Origin: Sulfurimicrobium sp.
GTDB taxonomy: Bacteria > Pseudomonadota > Gammaproteobacteria > Burkholderiales > Sulfuricellaceae
Reading direction: 5' to 3'
Length of the DNA: 64,000 nucleotides
Assembly: GCA_030652035.1 (NCBI GenBank)
Contig: JAUSBJ010000033.1
Coordinates: 1 to 64,000 of the forward strand
Below are positions 19,568-29,305 of this stretch, piece by piece (the stretch's first letter is position 1; the number at the start of each line of letters is the position of its first letter). A program made the translations under genes and the position numbers. A model generated the notes under the pieces. That model was not told where the DNA came from and did not search any database. It saw only the letters and a program-made list of their open reading frames with translations.

Positions 19568-20173
19568 TTAGCGGCTTTGCATGGCGGCGCGGATGGCCCT
19601 GGCCACATCTGCCGGCGTGGTGCCATGCTGAAGAGTGGCGGCCAGCTTGCCGTTGGGGTCGATCACATAGGTCGAGGAGGAGTGGTCCACCACGTAACCG
19701 CCCGCGGAACCGGTGTCCTGTTTGCGATAGCTGGCGCCATATTGCCGGGCCGCGTCGGCGATTTCCTGTGGCGTGCCGGTCAGGCCGAGGACCTTGGCGT
19801 GGAAAAAGGGCCCATATTCCTTGAGCTTTTCCAGTGTGTCGCGCTCCGGATCGACGGAGATGAACAGCACCTGCGTGCGCGCCAGCTCTTCCTTGTCCAG
19901 CGCGTTCAGCGCCTGGCTGGTGAAGGCCAGGGACGTCGGGCAGATGTCGGGACAGGAGGTGTAACCGAAATAAATCAGTACGACCTTGCCGCGGAAATCG
20001 TGCAAGGAGACCGGCCCATCGAAGGATTGCAGCGTGAAATCGCCGCCAGTGGGCGCGGAAGCAAGCGAAATGGGGCTATGAGGCTGGTGCGTGCCCGGCT
20101 GCCAGAACCAGGTGACCCAGCCAAGCACCAGGCCAAGCAGGGCGATGACAGCGATAAGCAGGGTACGGTTCAT
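19568..20173 (-). CDS. SCO1/SenC (PrrC) family copper-binding thioredoxin-fold protein
   Basis: 201 residues with an N-terminal membrane anchor (about residues 5-25). The thioredoxin-fold copper site is TSCPDICPT (C-x3-C) with the distal His in GGYVVDHSS. SCO proteins deliver copper to, or reduce, the CuA site of cytochrome oxidase, or act in redox sensing. The following small membrane protein is probably cotranscribed upstream of it. No oxidase genes are in the window. Confidence 0.92.
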   Translation of the reverse strand: MNRTLLIAVIALLGLVLGWVTWFWQPGTHQPHSPISLASAPTGGDFTLQSFDGPVSLHDFRGKVVLIYFGYTSCPDICPTSLAFTSQALNALDKEELARTQVLFISVDPERDTLEKLKEYGPFFHAKVLGLTGTPQEIADAARQYGASYRKQDTGSAGGYVVDHSSSTYVIDPNGKLAATLQHGTTPADVARAIRAAMQSR

Positions 20174-20267
20174 AATTCTGGCTCGAAAAAGTAATATTCA
20201 TCATGGGGCAGTGAAGGGCGCTTGCCAAGCACTGCGGCCGCGGCATTTCGTCGCATTGGGCCTGGCA

Positions 20268-20741
20268 TCAGTTGCGCGACGTGGTGAAGCGGAACGGCGC
20301 GATCGCCTTCAGTTCTGGGGTGGTCACCACCACGGCGGCCTGCCACGTCATGTGTCCGGTGATGCATACCGGCAGCACCGTTTCGCCGGTGAACCGGTGC
20401 TCGCCCTCCTGCTTCAGTTGCGGGCGGTTGTAGCCCATATTCATATCTGTGCCGGTGAAATCCACTTCTACCTGGCGGGTATCCAGTCCCTGGGTTTTGA
20501 CCACCAGCCGCAGCGGGCGCAGCAGGGGGATGGGACGAGGTTCGATCGAGAGTTCGATGCGTCCGCCGCCGGGGATGTCGCTGCTGCAAGGTCCGGCGTG
20601 CAGATCGCAGGCGGTATCAAGTGGCGCGGTAATGCTGGCTTCCGGGTTGGGCACTAGCCATAGCCTGGCGCCGACGGCGGCGCCAATGGCCAGGATCAGT
20701 GCGGCGATGGTGGCAACAAGCGGTTTGTTGGATAAATTCAT
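20268..20741 (-). CDS. Conserved hypothetical single-span membrane protein upstream of SCO1
   Basis: 157 residues with one N-terminal TM helix (ATIAALILAIGAAVGARLWLV) and an exported beta-rich domain. That domain contains a C-x5-C pair (CDLHAGPC) and a segment with Met-rich FTGTDMNMGYN and PVCITGHMTWQ, giving several Met, His and Cys residues that could bind copper. This and the SCO1 neighbour suggest a role in copper delivery or oxidase assembly, which is inference. I do not recognise a named family. Confidence 0.7.
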   Translation of the reverse strand: MNLSNKPLVATIAALILAIGAAVGARLWLVPNPEASITAPLDTACDLHAGPCSSDIPGGGRIELSIEPRPIPLLRPLRLVVKTQGLDTRQVEVDFTGTDMNMGYNRPQLKQEGEHRFTGETVLPVCITGHMTWQAAVVVTTPELKAIAPFRFTTSRN

Positions 20742-20934
20742 GGCTGAAATGGATTTTTATGCGCAAAGGCGCGAGGAAAATTCGCGGTTCTCTATTGTAC
20801 GGTTCAAGTTATTTAAGGGATCAATATCGTCCAAAGCATATCACAGCCGTGAAGTAATTTTTCCCGCCGTGCCTTGTCTCGCCTGTGCTGCCCGGCTGAT
20901 TTGTCGGTTTTCAAGCCTGCGTGAACTGCGACAT

Positions 20935-20950
20935 TGTCGCAAATGCGACA
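20935..20950 (+). promoter_or_regulatory. NifA upstream activator sequence for nifV
   Basis: TGT-N10-ACA written TGTCGCAAATGCGACA, a near-perfect dyad. It lies 68 bases before the -24 element of the nifV promoter, a normal distance for DNA looping by NifA. The same TGT-N10-ACA architecture is found before nifB and nifH. Confidence 0.85.
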
Positions 20951-21017
20951 ATCCCATCTTTTTTGTATTTGTCAGGTAACAACATGAAAAACAAGGACTA
21001 ATATTTAAATTCGAGTT

Positions 21018-21033
21018 TGGCACGTCTCTTGCT
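21018..21033 (+). promoter_or_regulatory. Sigma-54 promoter of the nifV-nifW-fixABCX operon
   Basis: TGGCACGTCTCTTGCT matches the -24/-12 consensus with GG at 21019-21020 and GC at 21031-21032, exactly ten bases between. It is 42 bases upstream of nifV, with a strong AAGGAGG ribosome site in between. With the NifA site at 20935 this is a complete nif promoter. The rest of the 333-base gap behind it shows no further gene. Confidence 0.92.
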
Positions 21034-21074
21034 GAAACAAGTCCAGACACTTGTGCAGCCAAAGGAGGTGCAGC

Positions 21075-22196
21075 ATGTTAACGATCAACGATACGACCCT
21101 GCGGGACGGCGAACAGAGCGCCGGGGTGGCCTTCACCAGCGAGGAGAAAATCGCCATCGCCCAGGCGCTTTCCGATGCCGGCGTGCCGGAGCTGGAAATC
21201 GGCATTCCGGTGATGGGGGAGGAAGAGCGCGAGGTGATCCGCGCCATCGCCGATCTTTTCCTGCCTGCCGGGCTCATGGTTTGGGGCCGCATGCAGGAAT
21301 CCGATCTGCGCGCCGTGGCGCATTGTGGCGCGGACATGGTCAACCTCTCGATCCCGGTTTCCGACCTGCAGATCAGCCACAAAATCCGCAAGGACCGGGC
21401 CTGGGTGCTGGATGCCATCCGCCGCTTCGTCCCTGCCGCCCTCGATCTGGGGCTGGAAGTCTGCGTCGGCGCTGAGGATGCCTCCCGCGCCGATCTGGAT
21501 TTTCTGCTGGAGGTGGCGGAAACCGTACAGGAAGCGGGCGCGCGCCGCATTCGCATCGCCGACACGCTGGGCGTGCTGGACCCGTTTTCTACCCATGATC
21601 TGATCCGCACCTTGCGCAATACGATCGATCTGGAAGTCGAGATGCACGCCCACAACGACCTCGGCCTGGCGACCGCCAATACGCTGGCTGCGGTGAAGGC
21701 GGGGGCGACGCATATCAACACGACGGTCAACGGCCTCGGCGAACGCGCCGGAAATGCGCCCCTGGAAGAGGTGGTGATGGCCTTGCATCAACTTTACGGC
21801 ATGGACAGCGGCATCGATGCCCAGCGCTTTGCGCAGATTTCTGCCCTGGTGGCTCAGGCCTCCGGACGTCCGGTGCCGGCCAACAAGAGCATCGTCGGCG
21901 CGGCCGTGTTCACGCACGAATCCGGCATCCACGTCGACGGCCTGATGAAGCACCGCGCCAACTACCAGAATTTCGATCCGTCCGAAGTGGGGCGCAGCCA
22001 CCAACTGGTGCTCGGCAAGCATTCCGGCAACCGCGCCGTGATGCGCGCCTACGAGGATCTGGGCATGCCGGTGGAGGATTGGCAGGCGGGACCCATCCTC
22101 GCCCGCATCCGGCGCTATGCCGGGCAGTCCAAGCGCACGCCGGGAATCAGCGAGCTCAGACAGTTTTATCGGGAAACCACCACGCAGGCGGCTTAA
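21075..22196 (+). CDS. nifV: Homocitrate synthase NifV
   Basis: 373 residues. The ATG at 21075 is chosen because AAGGAGG lies 8 bases before it and [20 protein letters not shown] is the family N-terminus. The HMGL-like TIM barrel shows [30 protein letters not shown] and the [13 protein letters not shown] motif. It condenses acetyl-CoA and 2-oxoglutarate to homocitrate, the organic ligand of FeMo-cofactor. First gene of the operon behind the NifA/sigma-54 promoter. Confidence 0.96.
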   Translation: MLTINDTTLRDGEQSAGVAFTSEEKIAIAQALSDAGVPELEIGIPVMGEEEREVIRAIADLFLPAGLMVWGRMQESDLRAVAHCGADMVNLSIPVSDLQISHKIRKDRAWVLDAIRRFVPAALDLGLEVCVGAEDASRADLDFLLEVAETVQEAGARRIRIADTLGVLDPFSTHDLIRTLRNTIDLEVEMHAHNDLGLATANTLAAVKAGATHINTTVNGLGERAGNAPLEEVVMALHQLYGMDSGIDAQRFAQISALVAQASGRPVPANKSIVGAAVFTHESGIHVDGLMKHRANYQNFDPSEVGRSHQLVLGKHSGNRAVMRAYEDLGMPVEDWQAGPILARIRRYAGQSKRTPGISELRQFYRETTTQAA

Positions 22197-22271
22197 CCCC
22201 CCTCAGTCCCCCCTTATCAGGGGGGAAGCAGAACGCTCCTCCCCTGATAAGGGGAGGCCGGGAGGGGTTAA
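22195..22271. repeat. Inverted-repeat element, AACCCCCCTCARTCCCCCCTT family (copy 1)
   Basis: The left half AACCCCCCTCAGTCCCCCC runs into TTATCAGGGGGG; the right half is CTCCCCTGATAAGGGGAGG and ends GGGAGGGGTT. Both halves fold on themselves and on each other. The nifV stop codon lies in its first bases. Relatives lie at 40261, 41313, 42308, 42512, 49990 and 51706. Confidence 0.8.
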
Positions 22272-22307
22272 GGTTCCCGCACAAGATCCACGTTAAAGGA
22301 AAAAAAC

Positions 22308-22652
22308 ATGACCTCGCTTTTTGAACAAATGATTACCCTGGCCTCGGCGGAGGAGTTTCTTGATTTTTTTCACCTGGAATACGACCAGGCGGTGGTGAAC
22401 GTGAACCGCCTGCACATCCTTCAGCGTTTCCACCAGTACATGCGCCAGACCAAGGGACTGGGCGAGATGGACGAGGCTTTGCAGCACGACACCTGCCGCG
22501 AGTTGCTGGCGCGCGCCTATCAGGATTTCGTCAACTCCAGTGCCGTCAAGGAAAAGGTGTTCAAGGTATTCCGCGATGCAGAAGGCATCAAAACCATCTC
22601 GCTCAACAGCCTGCGCGACGCGATGCCGGCGCGCGGGCTCAAGGCGGCTTAA
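22308..22652 (+). CDS. nifW: Nitrogenase-stabilising protein NifW
   Basis: 114 residues. MTSLFEQMITLASAEEFLDFFHLEYDQAVVNVNRLHILQRFHQYM matches NifW, a small helical protein that protects MoFe protein from oxygen damage and takes part in its maturation. Length is typical. It sits between nifV and fixA, as in several betaproteobacterial nif clusters. Confidence 0.93.
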   Translation: MTSLFEQMITLASAEEFLDFFHLEYDQAVVNVNRLHILQRFHQYMRQTKGLGEMDEALQHDTCRELLARAYQDFVNSSAVKEKVFKVFRDAEGIKTISLNSLRDAMPARGLKAA

Positions 22653-22659
22653 GCCACAG

Positions 22660-22731
22660 GGGAATGGGTGATGAGGAATGGGTAATGGGTAAAAACCGCC
22701 GGCCATCACTCATTCCCCATTACTCATTACG
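22660..22731. repeat. Inverted-repeat element, GGGTAATGGGTGATG family (copy 1)
   Basis: The left arm is built of ATGGGTGATGAGGAATGGGTAATG words; the right arm of their complements (CATCACTCATTCCCCATTACTCATTAC). It fills the nifW-fixA gap. Copies of the same style fill the nifH-nifD, nifD-nifK and nifK-ferredoxin gaps. Confidence 0.75.
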
Positions 22732-22770
22732 CCTTTTTGGCTCCGGCTTGTCCGGCTTAGGAGATTAACC

Positions 22771-23619
22771 ATGCACATCGTCGTCTGCATCAAGCAAGTC
22801 CCCGATAGCGCCCAGATCCGCGTGCACCCGGTGACCAACACCATCATGCGTCAGGGCGTGCCGGCCATCATCAATCCCTATGACCTGTTCGCCCTGGAAG
22901 AGGCGCTGCGCCTCAAGGACAAGCATGGCGGCACGGTCACGGTGCTCACCATGGGGCCGCCGCAGGCCGAGGGCGCGCTGCGCAAGGCGCTGTCCTACGG
23001 GGCCGACGACGCCATCCTGATCACCGACCGCGCCTTCGCCGGGGCCGATACCCTGGCCACCAGCTTCGCCTTGGCTGCGGCGATCCGCCAGATACGGAAG
23101 AACATGCCGGTGGACATGGTATTCACCGGCAAGCAGACCATCGACGGCGATACCGCGCAGGTGGGTCCGGGGGTGGCCAAGCGCCTGGATTTCCAGTTGC
23201 TGACCTACGTTTCCAAGGTCTCCTCGGTATTGCCGGAGCAGGGGCAGATCGTGGTCGAGCGGCGTGCTGAAGGCGGCGTGCAACTGCTCAAGTCGAAACT
23301 GCCGTGCCTGATCACCATACTCGAAGGCAACAACGAAATGCGCTTCGCCACCATGCCCAACATGTTCCGCGCGGCGCGTCATGCGGTGAAAGTCTGGGAC
23401 CGCGAGGCAGCCGGCATCACCGATGAGGATATCGTCAAGATCGGCCTAAAGGGCTCGCCCACCGTGGTGAGCAAGGTCTTCGCCCCGACGCCGCACACCG
23501 AGCCGGCTGAAATGATCGAGGTCGAAAGCGGCCATCCCAAGGATATCGCCGACACTGTGCTGGCCAAGATGTTTACCCGCTTTCCGGCGGTGGCCAAAGA
23601 AATCGCCAAACGAGCATAA
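22771..23619 (+). CDS. fixA: Electron-transfer flavoprotein beta subunit FixA
   Basis: 282 residues, ETF-beta fold. [20 protein letters not shown] and the family motif VEMGNN-like [27 protein letters not shown] are present. FixA and FixB form an electron-bifurcating flavoprotein that takes NADH electrons and, with FixC and FixX, reduces quinone and a low-potential ferredoxin for nitrogenase. TAGGAG lies ahead of the start. Operon fixABCX follows. Confidence 0.95.
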   Translation: MHIVVCIKQVPDSAQIRVHPVTNTIMRQGVPAIINPYDLFALEEALRLKDKHGGTVTVLTMGPPQAEGALRKALSYGADDAILITDRAFAGADTLATSFALAAAIRQIRKNMPVDMVFTGKQTIDGDTAQVGPGVAKRLDFQLLTYVSKVSSVLPEQGQIVVERRAEGGVQLLKSKLPCLITILEGNNEMRFATMPNMFRAARHAVKVWDREAAGITDEDIVKIGLKGSPTVVSKVFAPTPHTEPAEMIEVESGHPKDIADTVLAKMFTRFPAVAKEIAKRA

Positions 23620-23630
23620 GGACATTCATC

Positions 23631-24713
23631 ATGAGCGAAGCACCCGTCAAGAAAGGCAAAAGGAAATTCGAGCTCGACCCCCGGCTCGCCAGCTACAAGG
23701 GGGTTTGGGTGTTCGTCGAGCACGAACGCGGACAGGTGCACCCGGTTTCCTGGGAACTGATGGGCGAGGGGCGCAAGCTGGCCGACATGCTGGGCGTGGA
23801 ACTGGCCGGCGTGGTGATGGGCGCGCCCGGGGAAGAGACACGCCGCTTCTGCAACGAGGCCTTCTATCATGGCGCCGACCTGTGCTACCTGATGCAGGAC
23901 GAGATTCTCAAGGATTACCGTAACGAGCCCTTCACCAAGGGGCTGACCGACCTGGTCAACGCGCACGAGCCGGAAATCCTGCTGCTCGGCGCCACCACCC
24001 AGGGGCGCGACCTGGCGGGCAGCGTGGCCACCACGCTGAAAACCGGCCTCACGGCGGACTGCACCGGACTGACCATCGACCCGGACAACCGCAGCCTGGC
24101 GGCTACGCGCCCGACCTTCGGCGGCAGCCTCTTGTGCACCATCGTCACCCTCAACTACCGCCCGCAGATGGCCACGGTACGGCCGCGCGTGATGGCCATG
24201 CCGGAACGCGATGCCAGCCGAACCGGGCGCATCGTCGAGCAGCCTCTCGGCATGGTGGAGAGCAGCATCATCACCAAGGTGCTGGAATTCATCCCCGACG
24301 CCAACCAGGACAAGCCGCAGCTCGCCTTCGCAGACATCATCGTGGCCGGCGGGAAAGGCATGAAGCGGCCGGAGAATTTCCAGCTGATCTGGGATCTGGC
24401 CAAGGTGCTTGGCGCCGAGGTGGGCGCCTCGCGCCCGGTGGTGCAGGCCGGCTGGGTGGACCTGGAACGCCAGGTCGGGCAGTCCGGCAAGACGGTGCGG
24501 CCCAAGCTCTACATCGCCGCCGGCATTTCCGGCGCGATCCAGCACCGCGTCGGCATGTCCGATTCGGATTGCATCATCGCCATCAACAACGACCCCAACG
24601 CGCCGATTTTCGAATTCGCCACCTACGGCATCGTCGGCAACGCCATGACCATCCTGCCCGCGCTCACCGAGTCCTTCCGCCAGGCGCTGGCGACGGCGAA
24701 GAAGGCAGGGTGA
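23631..24713 (+). CDS. fixB: Electron-transfer flavoprotein alpha subunit FixB
   Basis: 360 residues. The C-terminal FAD domain carries the ETF-alpha signature [38 protein letters not shown] and the preceding [23 protein letters not shown]. Partner of FixA in the bifurcating complex. The gap to fixC holds an inverted-repeat element. Confidence 0.95.
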   Translation: MSEAPVKKGKRKFELDPRLASYKGVWVFVEHERGQVHPVSWELMGEGRKLADMLGVELAGVVMGAPGEETRRFCNEAFYHGADLCYLMQDEILKDYRNEPFTKGLTDLVNAHEPEILLLGATTQGRDLAGSVATTLKTGLTADCTGLTIDPDNRSLAATRPTFGGSLLCTIVTLNYRPQMATVRPRVMAMPERDASRTGRIVEQPLGMVESSIITKVLEFIPDANQDKPQLAFADIIVAGGKGMKRPENFQLIWDLAKVLGAEVGASRPVVQAGWVDLERQVGQSGKTVRPKLYIAAGISGAIQHRVGMSDSDCIIAINNDPNAPIFEFATYGIVGNAMTILPALTESFRQALATAKKAG

Positions 24714-24723
24714 CGAAGCATGC

Positions 24724-24800
24724 ACCGCAAAGGACGCGAAGGTACGCGAAGGATCGAATATGGGTGTTTTCCCTTGCGAGCCTTTGCGTCCTTTGCGGTT
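24724..24800. repeat. Inverted-repeat element, ACCGCAAAGGACGC family (copy 2)
   Basis: ACCGCAAAGGACGCGAAGGT on the left is mirrored by CCTTTGCGTCCTTTGCGGT on the right, with about 25 bases between. It lies between fixB and fixC without disturbing either. Confidence 0.8.
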
Positions 24801-24828
24801 AAAGATTTAACAGTTTCGGGAGCAATCC

Positions 24829-26130
24829 ATGAGTGAAAAATTCGACGCCATCGTGGTGGGCGCCGGGCCTTCCGGCAACGCCGCCGCCTATACCCTGGCC
24901 AAGGCCGGGCTCAACGTGCTGCAACTGGAGCGGGGCGAGAGCGCCGGGTCCAAGAACGTGCAGGGCGCCATCCTCTATGCCGACGCGCTGGAGCGCATGA
25001 TCCCGGATTTCCGCGACAGCGCGCCGCTGGAGCGGCACATCATCGAGCAGCGCATGTGGGTGCTGGACGATGAGTCCTTCATCGGCACGCACTACCGTTC
25101 CGAGGACTTCAACAAGGAGCCATTCAACCGCTACACCATCATCCGCGCCCAGTTCGACAAGTGGTTCTCGGGCAAGGTGCAGGAAGCGGGGGCGCTGGTG
25201 GTGTGCGAAACCACGGTGACCAGCCTGCTGCGCGACGACAAGAACCGCGTGGTCGGCGTGCAGGTCGACCGCGAGGGCGGCACCATCTATGCCGACGTGG
25301 TGATCCTCGCCGATGGGGTGAATTCCCTGCTGGCCAGGAAGGCCGACTTTCATCCCGAGCTGGAGCCGAAGAACGTCGCCCTGGCGGTGAAGGAAATCCA
25401 CTTCATGCCGCAGGAGGTTTTGCAGGAGCGCTTCAACATCGGCGAGGAAGAGGGCGTGGTGATCGAGCTGTTCGGCAAGATCACCAACGGCATGATGGGC
25501 ACCGGCTTCCTCTACACCAACAAGGAATCCATCGCCATCGGGGTGGGCTGCATGCTGTCCGATTTCAAGGACCAGAAAACCACCCCTTACGCGCTGCTTG
25601 AGCAGATGAAGGCGCATCCCTCCATCAAGCCGCTGCTGGCCGGCGGGGAAATGAAGGAATACACCGCCCACCTGATCCCGGAAGGCGGCTACAAGGCTAT
25701 TCCGAAAATTGTCGGCGACGGCTGGTTGATCGTCGGCGACTCGGGCATGTTCGTCAACGCGGTGCACCGCGAAGGCTCCAACCTGGCCATGACCACAGGC
25801 CGTCTGGCGGCTGAAACCGTGATCGAGATGAAAGAAGCAGGCAAGGACATGACGGCAGCCAACCTGGCCGAATACCGTAAAAAACTGGATGACAGCTTCG
25901 TCATCAAGGATCTCAAGAAATACCAGGATATGCCGGACATTTTTCACAGCAACCGGCAGTTTTTTACCACCTACCCCGAACTGGTCAACCGCTCCGCCCA
26001 CAGCATGCTGCACGTGGACGGCGTGGACAAAAAGACCAAGGAGCGGGAGATTTTCTCCAGCTTCAAGCAGAAGCGTTCGCTGTTCGGCTTGATGGGGGAT
26101 GCCTACAAACTGTGGAGGGCTTTCAGATGA
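24829..26130 (+). CDS. fixC: FixC, ETF:quinone oxidoreductase-like flavoprotein
   Basis: 433 residues. N-terminal FAD-binding [29 protein letters not shown], then a second dinucleotide-site strand [17 protein letters not shown], and [30 protein letters not shown]. It accepts electrons from FixAB and passes them to quinone and FixX. The ribosome site GGGAGC lies before the ATG. Its stop overlaps the fixX start as ATGA. Confidence 0.96.
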   Translation: MSEKFDAIVVGAGPSGNAAAYTLAKAGLNVLQLERGESAGSKNVQGAILYADALERMIPDFRDSAPLERHIIEQRMWVLDDESFIGTHYRSEDFNKEPFNRYTIIRAQFDKWFSGKVQEAGALVVCETTVTSLLRDDKNRVVGVQVDREGGTIYADVVILADGVNSLLARKADFHPELEPKNVALAVKEIHFMPQEVLQERFNIGEEEGVVIELFGKITNGMMGTGFLYTNKESIAIGVGCMLSDFKDQKTTPYALLEQMKAHPSIKPLLAGGEMKEYTAHLIPEGGYKAIPKIVGDGWLIVGDSGMFVNAVHREGSNLAMTTGRLAAETVIEMKEAGKDMTAANLAEYRKKLDDSFVIKDLKKYQDMPDIFHSNRQFFTTYPELVNRSAHSMLHVDGVDKKTKEREIFSSFKQKRSLFGLMGDAYKLWRAFR

Positions 26131-26414
26131 TCAAGGTCGAGGAAAAACTGTTCCAGAACCGCTACCGCGTCGATGCGGGACGGCCTCACATCAACATCAG
26201 GGAGCCGGAGATCTGTGCCCACGAGTGCAAGACGCAGCAATGCGCGGTGTGCTGCCCGGCAGGCTGCTATACCCTGGAAGGCAATGGGCGAGTGGTGCTG
26301 ATCGCCGACGGCTGCCTGGAGTGCGGCACCTGCCGCATCATCTGCGACGAGCACCGCAACGTGGACTGGGAATACCCGCGCGGCGGCTACGGCATCCTGT
26401 TCAAGTTCGGCTGA
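26127..26414 (+). CDS. fixX: Ferredoxin-like protein FixX
   Basis: 95 residues from the ATG overlapping the fixC stop. Two cysteine clusters: [19 protein letters not shown] and [16 protein letters not shown], with [10 protein letters not shown] near the end, matching FixX. It receives electrons from FixC to pass to the nitrogenase donor. Confidence 0.95.
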   Translation: MIKVEEKLFQNRYRVDAGRPHINIREPEICAHECKTQQCAVCCPAGCYTLEGNGRVVLIADGCLECGTCRIICDEHRNVDWEYPRGGYGILFKFG

Positions 26415-26424
26415 AGGGGCCCTC

Positions 26425-26883
26425 ATGAACGACATACATCTGTTCCTGCGCCATGCGATCGAGCTGGAGCGGGAGGCGGCGCGGCGTTACGAGGAACTGA
26501 CTGAGGCGATGAAAACCCTGGGTAATCCCGAGGTCGAGGCGTTCTTTCGCACCATGGCCCATTTCTCTCGCCAGCATCTCGCCGAGGCCGTTGCGCGCGG
26601 CGGTTTCCGCCATCTGGCGAAACTGCCCCCAGTCGAGTTCCAGTGGCCGGACGGGGTGAGCCCAGAGCAATTCAGTTGGGTGGGCGTGGACGGTTTTCTG
26701 GGCGTCGATCATGCGCTCGAACTGGCGCTCGACAGCGAACGCAGCGGACATGCCTTCTATGCGTCGATTGCAGCCGTCAGCACGAATCCCAGAGTCAAAG
26801 CCATGGCCAGCGAATTTGCCGCAGAAGAAGCGGAGCATGTCGCAGACCTGGAAAAATGGATCGCACAAAGCGCCAAATCATAA
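26425..26883 (+). CDS. Ferritin-like/rubrerythrin-like diiron protein
   Basis: 152 residues, four-helix pattern. The iron-binding Glu/His positions are visible as LEREAARRYEEL, HFSRQHLAEA, LDSERSGHAFY and FAAEEAEHVADLEKW. Ferritin-like proteins of this size occur in several proteobacterial nif/fix operons, where oxygen or peroxide scavenging or iron handling is suspected. It starts ten bases after fixX, so it belongs to the same operon. Confidence 0.8.
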   Translation: MNDIHLFLRHAIELEREAARRYEELTEAMKTLGNPEVEAFFRTMAHFSRQHLAEAVARGGFRHLAKLPPVEFQWPDGVSPEQFSWVGVDGFLGVDHALELALDSERSGHAFYASIAAVSTNPRVKAMASEFAAEEAEHVADLEKWIAQSAKS

Positions 26884-26894
26884 GGATTGAAATC

Positions 26895-27218
26895 ATGCCA
26901 AAACCCGAAAAACACATTTTCGTCTGTACCCAGAATCGCGGTCCCGGCCACCCGCGCGGTTCCTGCAATCAATCGGGCTGCGCCAGCGTGCTGGACGAAT
27001 TCATGTTCGAATTCCAGAAGCGCGATCTGGGCGGAAAAATCCAGGTGACCGTCACCGGCTGTCTCGGCCCCTGCGGCTCGGGCCCGAGCGTGCTGGTTTA
27101 CCCGGAAGGGGTGATGTACGGCCGGGTCGGCAAGGAAGATGTGGCCGAGATCATCGAACAGCATTTGATCGGAGATACGCCGGTGGCACGGCTGCGGCTT
27201 CCTGCCGATATGTGGTGA
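26895..27218 (+). CDS. Thioredoxin-like [2Fe-2S] ferredoxin
   Basis: 107 residues. The Shethna-type pattern is clear: IFVCTQNRGPGHPRGSCNQSGC for the first ligands and VTGCLGPCGSGPSVLVYPEGVMYGRV for the C-x3-C pair. The ATG at 26895 follows the preceding stop closely with a GGATTG ribosome site. Such ferredoxins accompany nif genes in Azotobacter and relatives and are thought to shuttle electrons or protect nitrogenase. It is the last gene before nifA. Confidence 0.85.
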   Translation: MPKPEKHIFVCTQNRGPGHPRGSCNQSGCASVLDEFMFEFQKRDLGGKIQVTVTGCLGPCGSGPSVLVYPEGVMYGRVGKEDVAEIIEQHLIGDTPVARLRLPADMW

Positions 27219-27238
27219 TGTTTCATTGACCACATCGC

Positions 27239-27254
27239 TGGAATGGTATTTGCT
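27239..27254 (+). promoter_or_regulatory. Weak sigma-54-like element before nifA
   Basis: TGGAATGGTATTTGCT has GG (27240-27241) and GC (27252-27253) ten bases apart, but the -24 box departs from TGGCAC. No TGT-N10-ACA site is close by. nifA may also be read from upstream or from a sigma-70 promoter. Confidence 0.35.
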
Positions 27255-27289
27255 TGGGTTAAGATCATAAGTTATCGGAGCCTGTTCAA

Positions 27290-28897
27290 ATGCCACAAGA
27301 TCGCTCCAACGTGGAGCTCGTCACCATTTACGAAATCAGCAAGGTGTTGAGCTCATCGCTCGACCTGCAAAAAACCCTGCAGGGCGTGCTGAATCTGCTT
27401 TCCACCCATCTGCACATGCGCCGCGGCATGCTGAGTTTGCAGCAGGAGGACGGCGAGCTCCAGGTGGTGGCCGCCACCGGCCTGTCGCAGGAGGAGATCG
27501 AACGCGGGCGCTTCTTCGTCGGCGAAGGAGTCATCGGGCGCATCATGCAGAACTGCATGCCGGCGGTCATTCCCAGCGTGGCGGACGAACCCTTGTTCCT
27601 CAACCGTACCGGCGTGCGCAAGCTGCACGACGAGGACGTCGCCTTCATCGGCGTGCCGGTCAAACTGGGGCGCCGCTGCATCGGCGTCCTGAGCGTGGAC
27701 CGCGAATGCAATCCGGAACGCGGCTTCCAGCAGGACGTGCGCTTCCTTTCCATGGTGTCCAACCTGATCGGCCAGACCGTGCGCCTGCACCAAAATGTGG
27801 CACAGGAACGCACACAACTGATGCAGGAAAAGTCCCGTCTGCAGAAGGAACTGCAGGGCAAATACAGCCTGGACAACGTCATCGGCGTGAGCAAGCGCAT
27901 GCAGCAGGTGTTCGCCGACGTGCATCAGGCCGCGCCGGGCAAGGCCACCATCCTGATTCGCGGCGAATCCGGCACCGGCAAGGAAGCCATCGCCCACGCC
28001 ATCCACGTACTCAGCCCGCGCCGCGACGGCCCTTTCGTCAAGCTCAACTGCGCCGCGCTGCCGGAAACCCTGCTGGAATCCGAGCTGTTCGGCCACGAAA
28101 AAGGCTCCTTCACCGGTGCCACCAGCGAGCGCAAGGGGCGCTTCGAGCAGGCCCACGGCGGCACCCTGTTCCTGGACGAAATCGGCGATATTTCGCCCGG
28201 CTTCCAGGCCAAGCTGCTGCGCGTGCTGCAGGAGCGGGAATTCGAGCGCGTCGGCGGCAACCGCACCATCAAGGTCAACGTGCGCCTGGTCACCGCCACC
28301 AACCGCAACCTGGAGGAAATGGTGAGCAAGGGCGAATTCCGCGCCGACCTGTATTTCCGCATCAACGTGGTGAGCATCTTCCTGCCGCCACTACGCGAAC
28401 GGCGCGATGACATTCCCCCGCTGCTGGAACATTTCCTCGAAAAATTCAACCAGGAAAACAAGCGCAAGCTGGCCATCAGCGAGGACGCCATGGAGTCCAT
28501 CGTGAATTGCGGCTGGCCGGGCAACGTGCGGGAACTGGAAAACTGCGTGGAACGCATGGCCACCATGACCCGTGGCAACCTCATCCGCCGCGCCGACCTG
28601 CTGTGCCAGAAAGGGCTGTGCTTTTCCTCCGCGCTGAGGAACTACGGCGCCACCCACCCTTCCATCCCCATCCTTGCCGAAGCGGAACACCAGACAGAAA
28701 TGCCGACACGCGCCGCCGCAACGGAGCCCCCCGTTCCGCATGACGAGACGGAGCCGCTTGCGGAACGCGAACGCCTTATGTGGGCGATGGAAAAGAGCGG
28801 CTGGGTCCAGGCCAAGGCGGCCCGCCTGCTAGACCTGACCCCGCGCCAGATGGGCTATGCGCTGAAGAAATACGATATTGATATCAAGCGGTTTTGA
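27290..28897 (+). CDS. nifA: Nif-specific sigma-54 activator NifA
   Basis: 535 residues. Domains in order: GAF (about 20-165), AAA+ sigma-54 interaction domain (about 205-435; Walker A GESGTGKE, loop GSFTGAT, Walker B TLFLDEIGD), and C-terminal helix-turn-helix (WVQAKAARLLDLTPRQMGYALKKY). After the AAA+ domain the cysteines are spaced exactly C-x11-C-x19-C-x4-C (bases 28508-28621), the mark of oxygen-sensitive, NifL-independent NifA. No nifL is nearby. It should activate the nifV, nifB and nifH promoters. Confidence 0.95.
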   Translation: MPQDRSNVELVTIYEISKVLSSSLDLQKTLQGVLNLLSTHLHMRRGMLSLQQEDGELQVVAATGLSQEEIERGRFFVGEGVIGRIMQNCMPAVIPSVADEPLFLNRTGVRKLHDEDVAFIGVPVKLGRRCIGVLSVDRECNPERGFQQDVRFLSMVSNLIGQTVRLHQNVAQERTQLMQEKSRLQKELQGKYSLDNVIGVSKRMQQVFADVHQAAPGKATILIRGESGTGKEAIAHAIHVLSPRRDGPFVKLNCAALPETLLESELFGHEKGSFTGATSERKGRFEQAHGGTLFLDEIGDISPGFQAKLLRVLQEREFERVGGNRTIKVNVRLVTATNRNLEEMVSKGEFRADLYFRINVVSIFLPPLRERRDDIPPLLEHFLEKFNQENKRKLAISEDAMESIVNCGWPGNVRELENCVERMATMTRGNLIRRADLLCQKGLCFSSALRNYGATHPSIPILAEAEHQTEMPTRAAATEPPVPHDETEPLAERERLMWAMEKSGWVQAKAARLLDLTPRQMGYALKKYDIDIKRF

Positions 28898-29305
28898 GAT
28901 TGTTTCGCAATGCACTTGGCGATCCCGCTGTTTAAACAAATGGTCGATGGCGGCTTTTGTTAAGGGTTGTCAGATGCCTGCCCTCAGGCTTAGGTCAGCC
29001 AGGATTCGACAGCACTTGGCGGGCGGGCGTCGGACAAGCCTCGAGGGAGGAAACCGCGGAGTGTGCCGATGCGTGTCAGAACTGGCGACGGTCTATGGGG
29101 ATTTGAGTGTTTGTTCTGCCGTTTGACATGACAATCAAACTGGGATGCTTGGCGATAACATCGCTTAACTGGCCCGTATCGGAGCGGATGCCACCGATTT
29201 TGCGTGGATTCGGAGAGCAAGAAACGAAGCTTTTACAGCACAAAGCAAATCCTCCTCGTATCGGCTCTGGCCGATGCGGCTTTGGCTGGAAAATGGCGCT
29301 TGTTC
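28898..29305. other. Gap between nifA and the IS91-type transposase, no convincing gene
   Basis: About 400 bases. No terminator with a T-run and no long credible frame. The part nearest the transposase probably contains the terminus of the IS element, which lacks inverted repeats in this family, so its border cannot be placed by eye. Confidence 0.4.
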
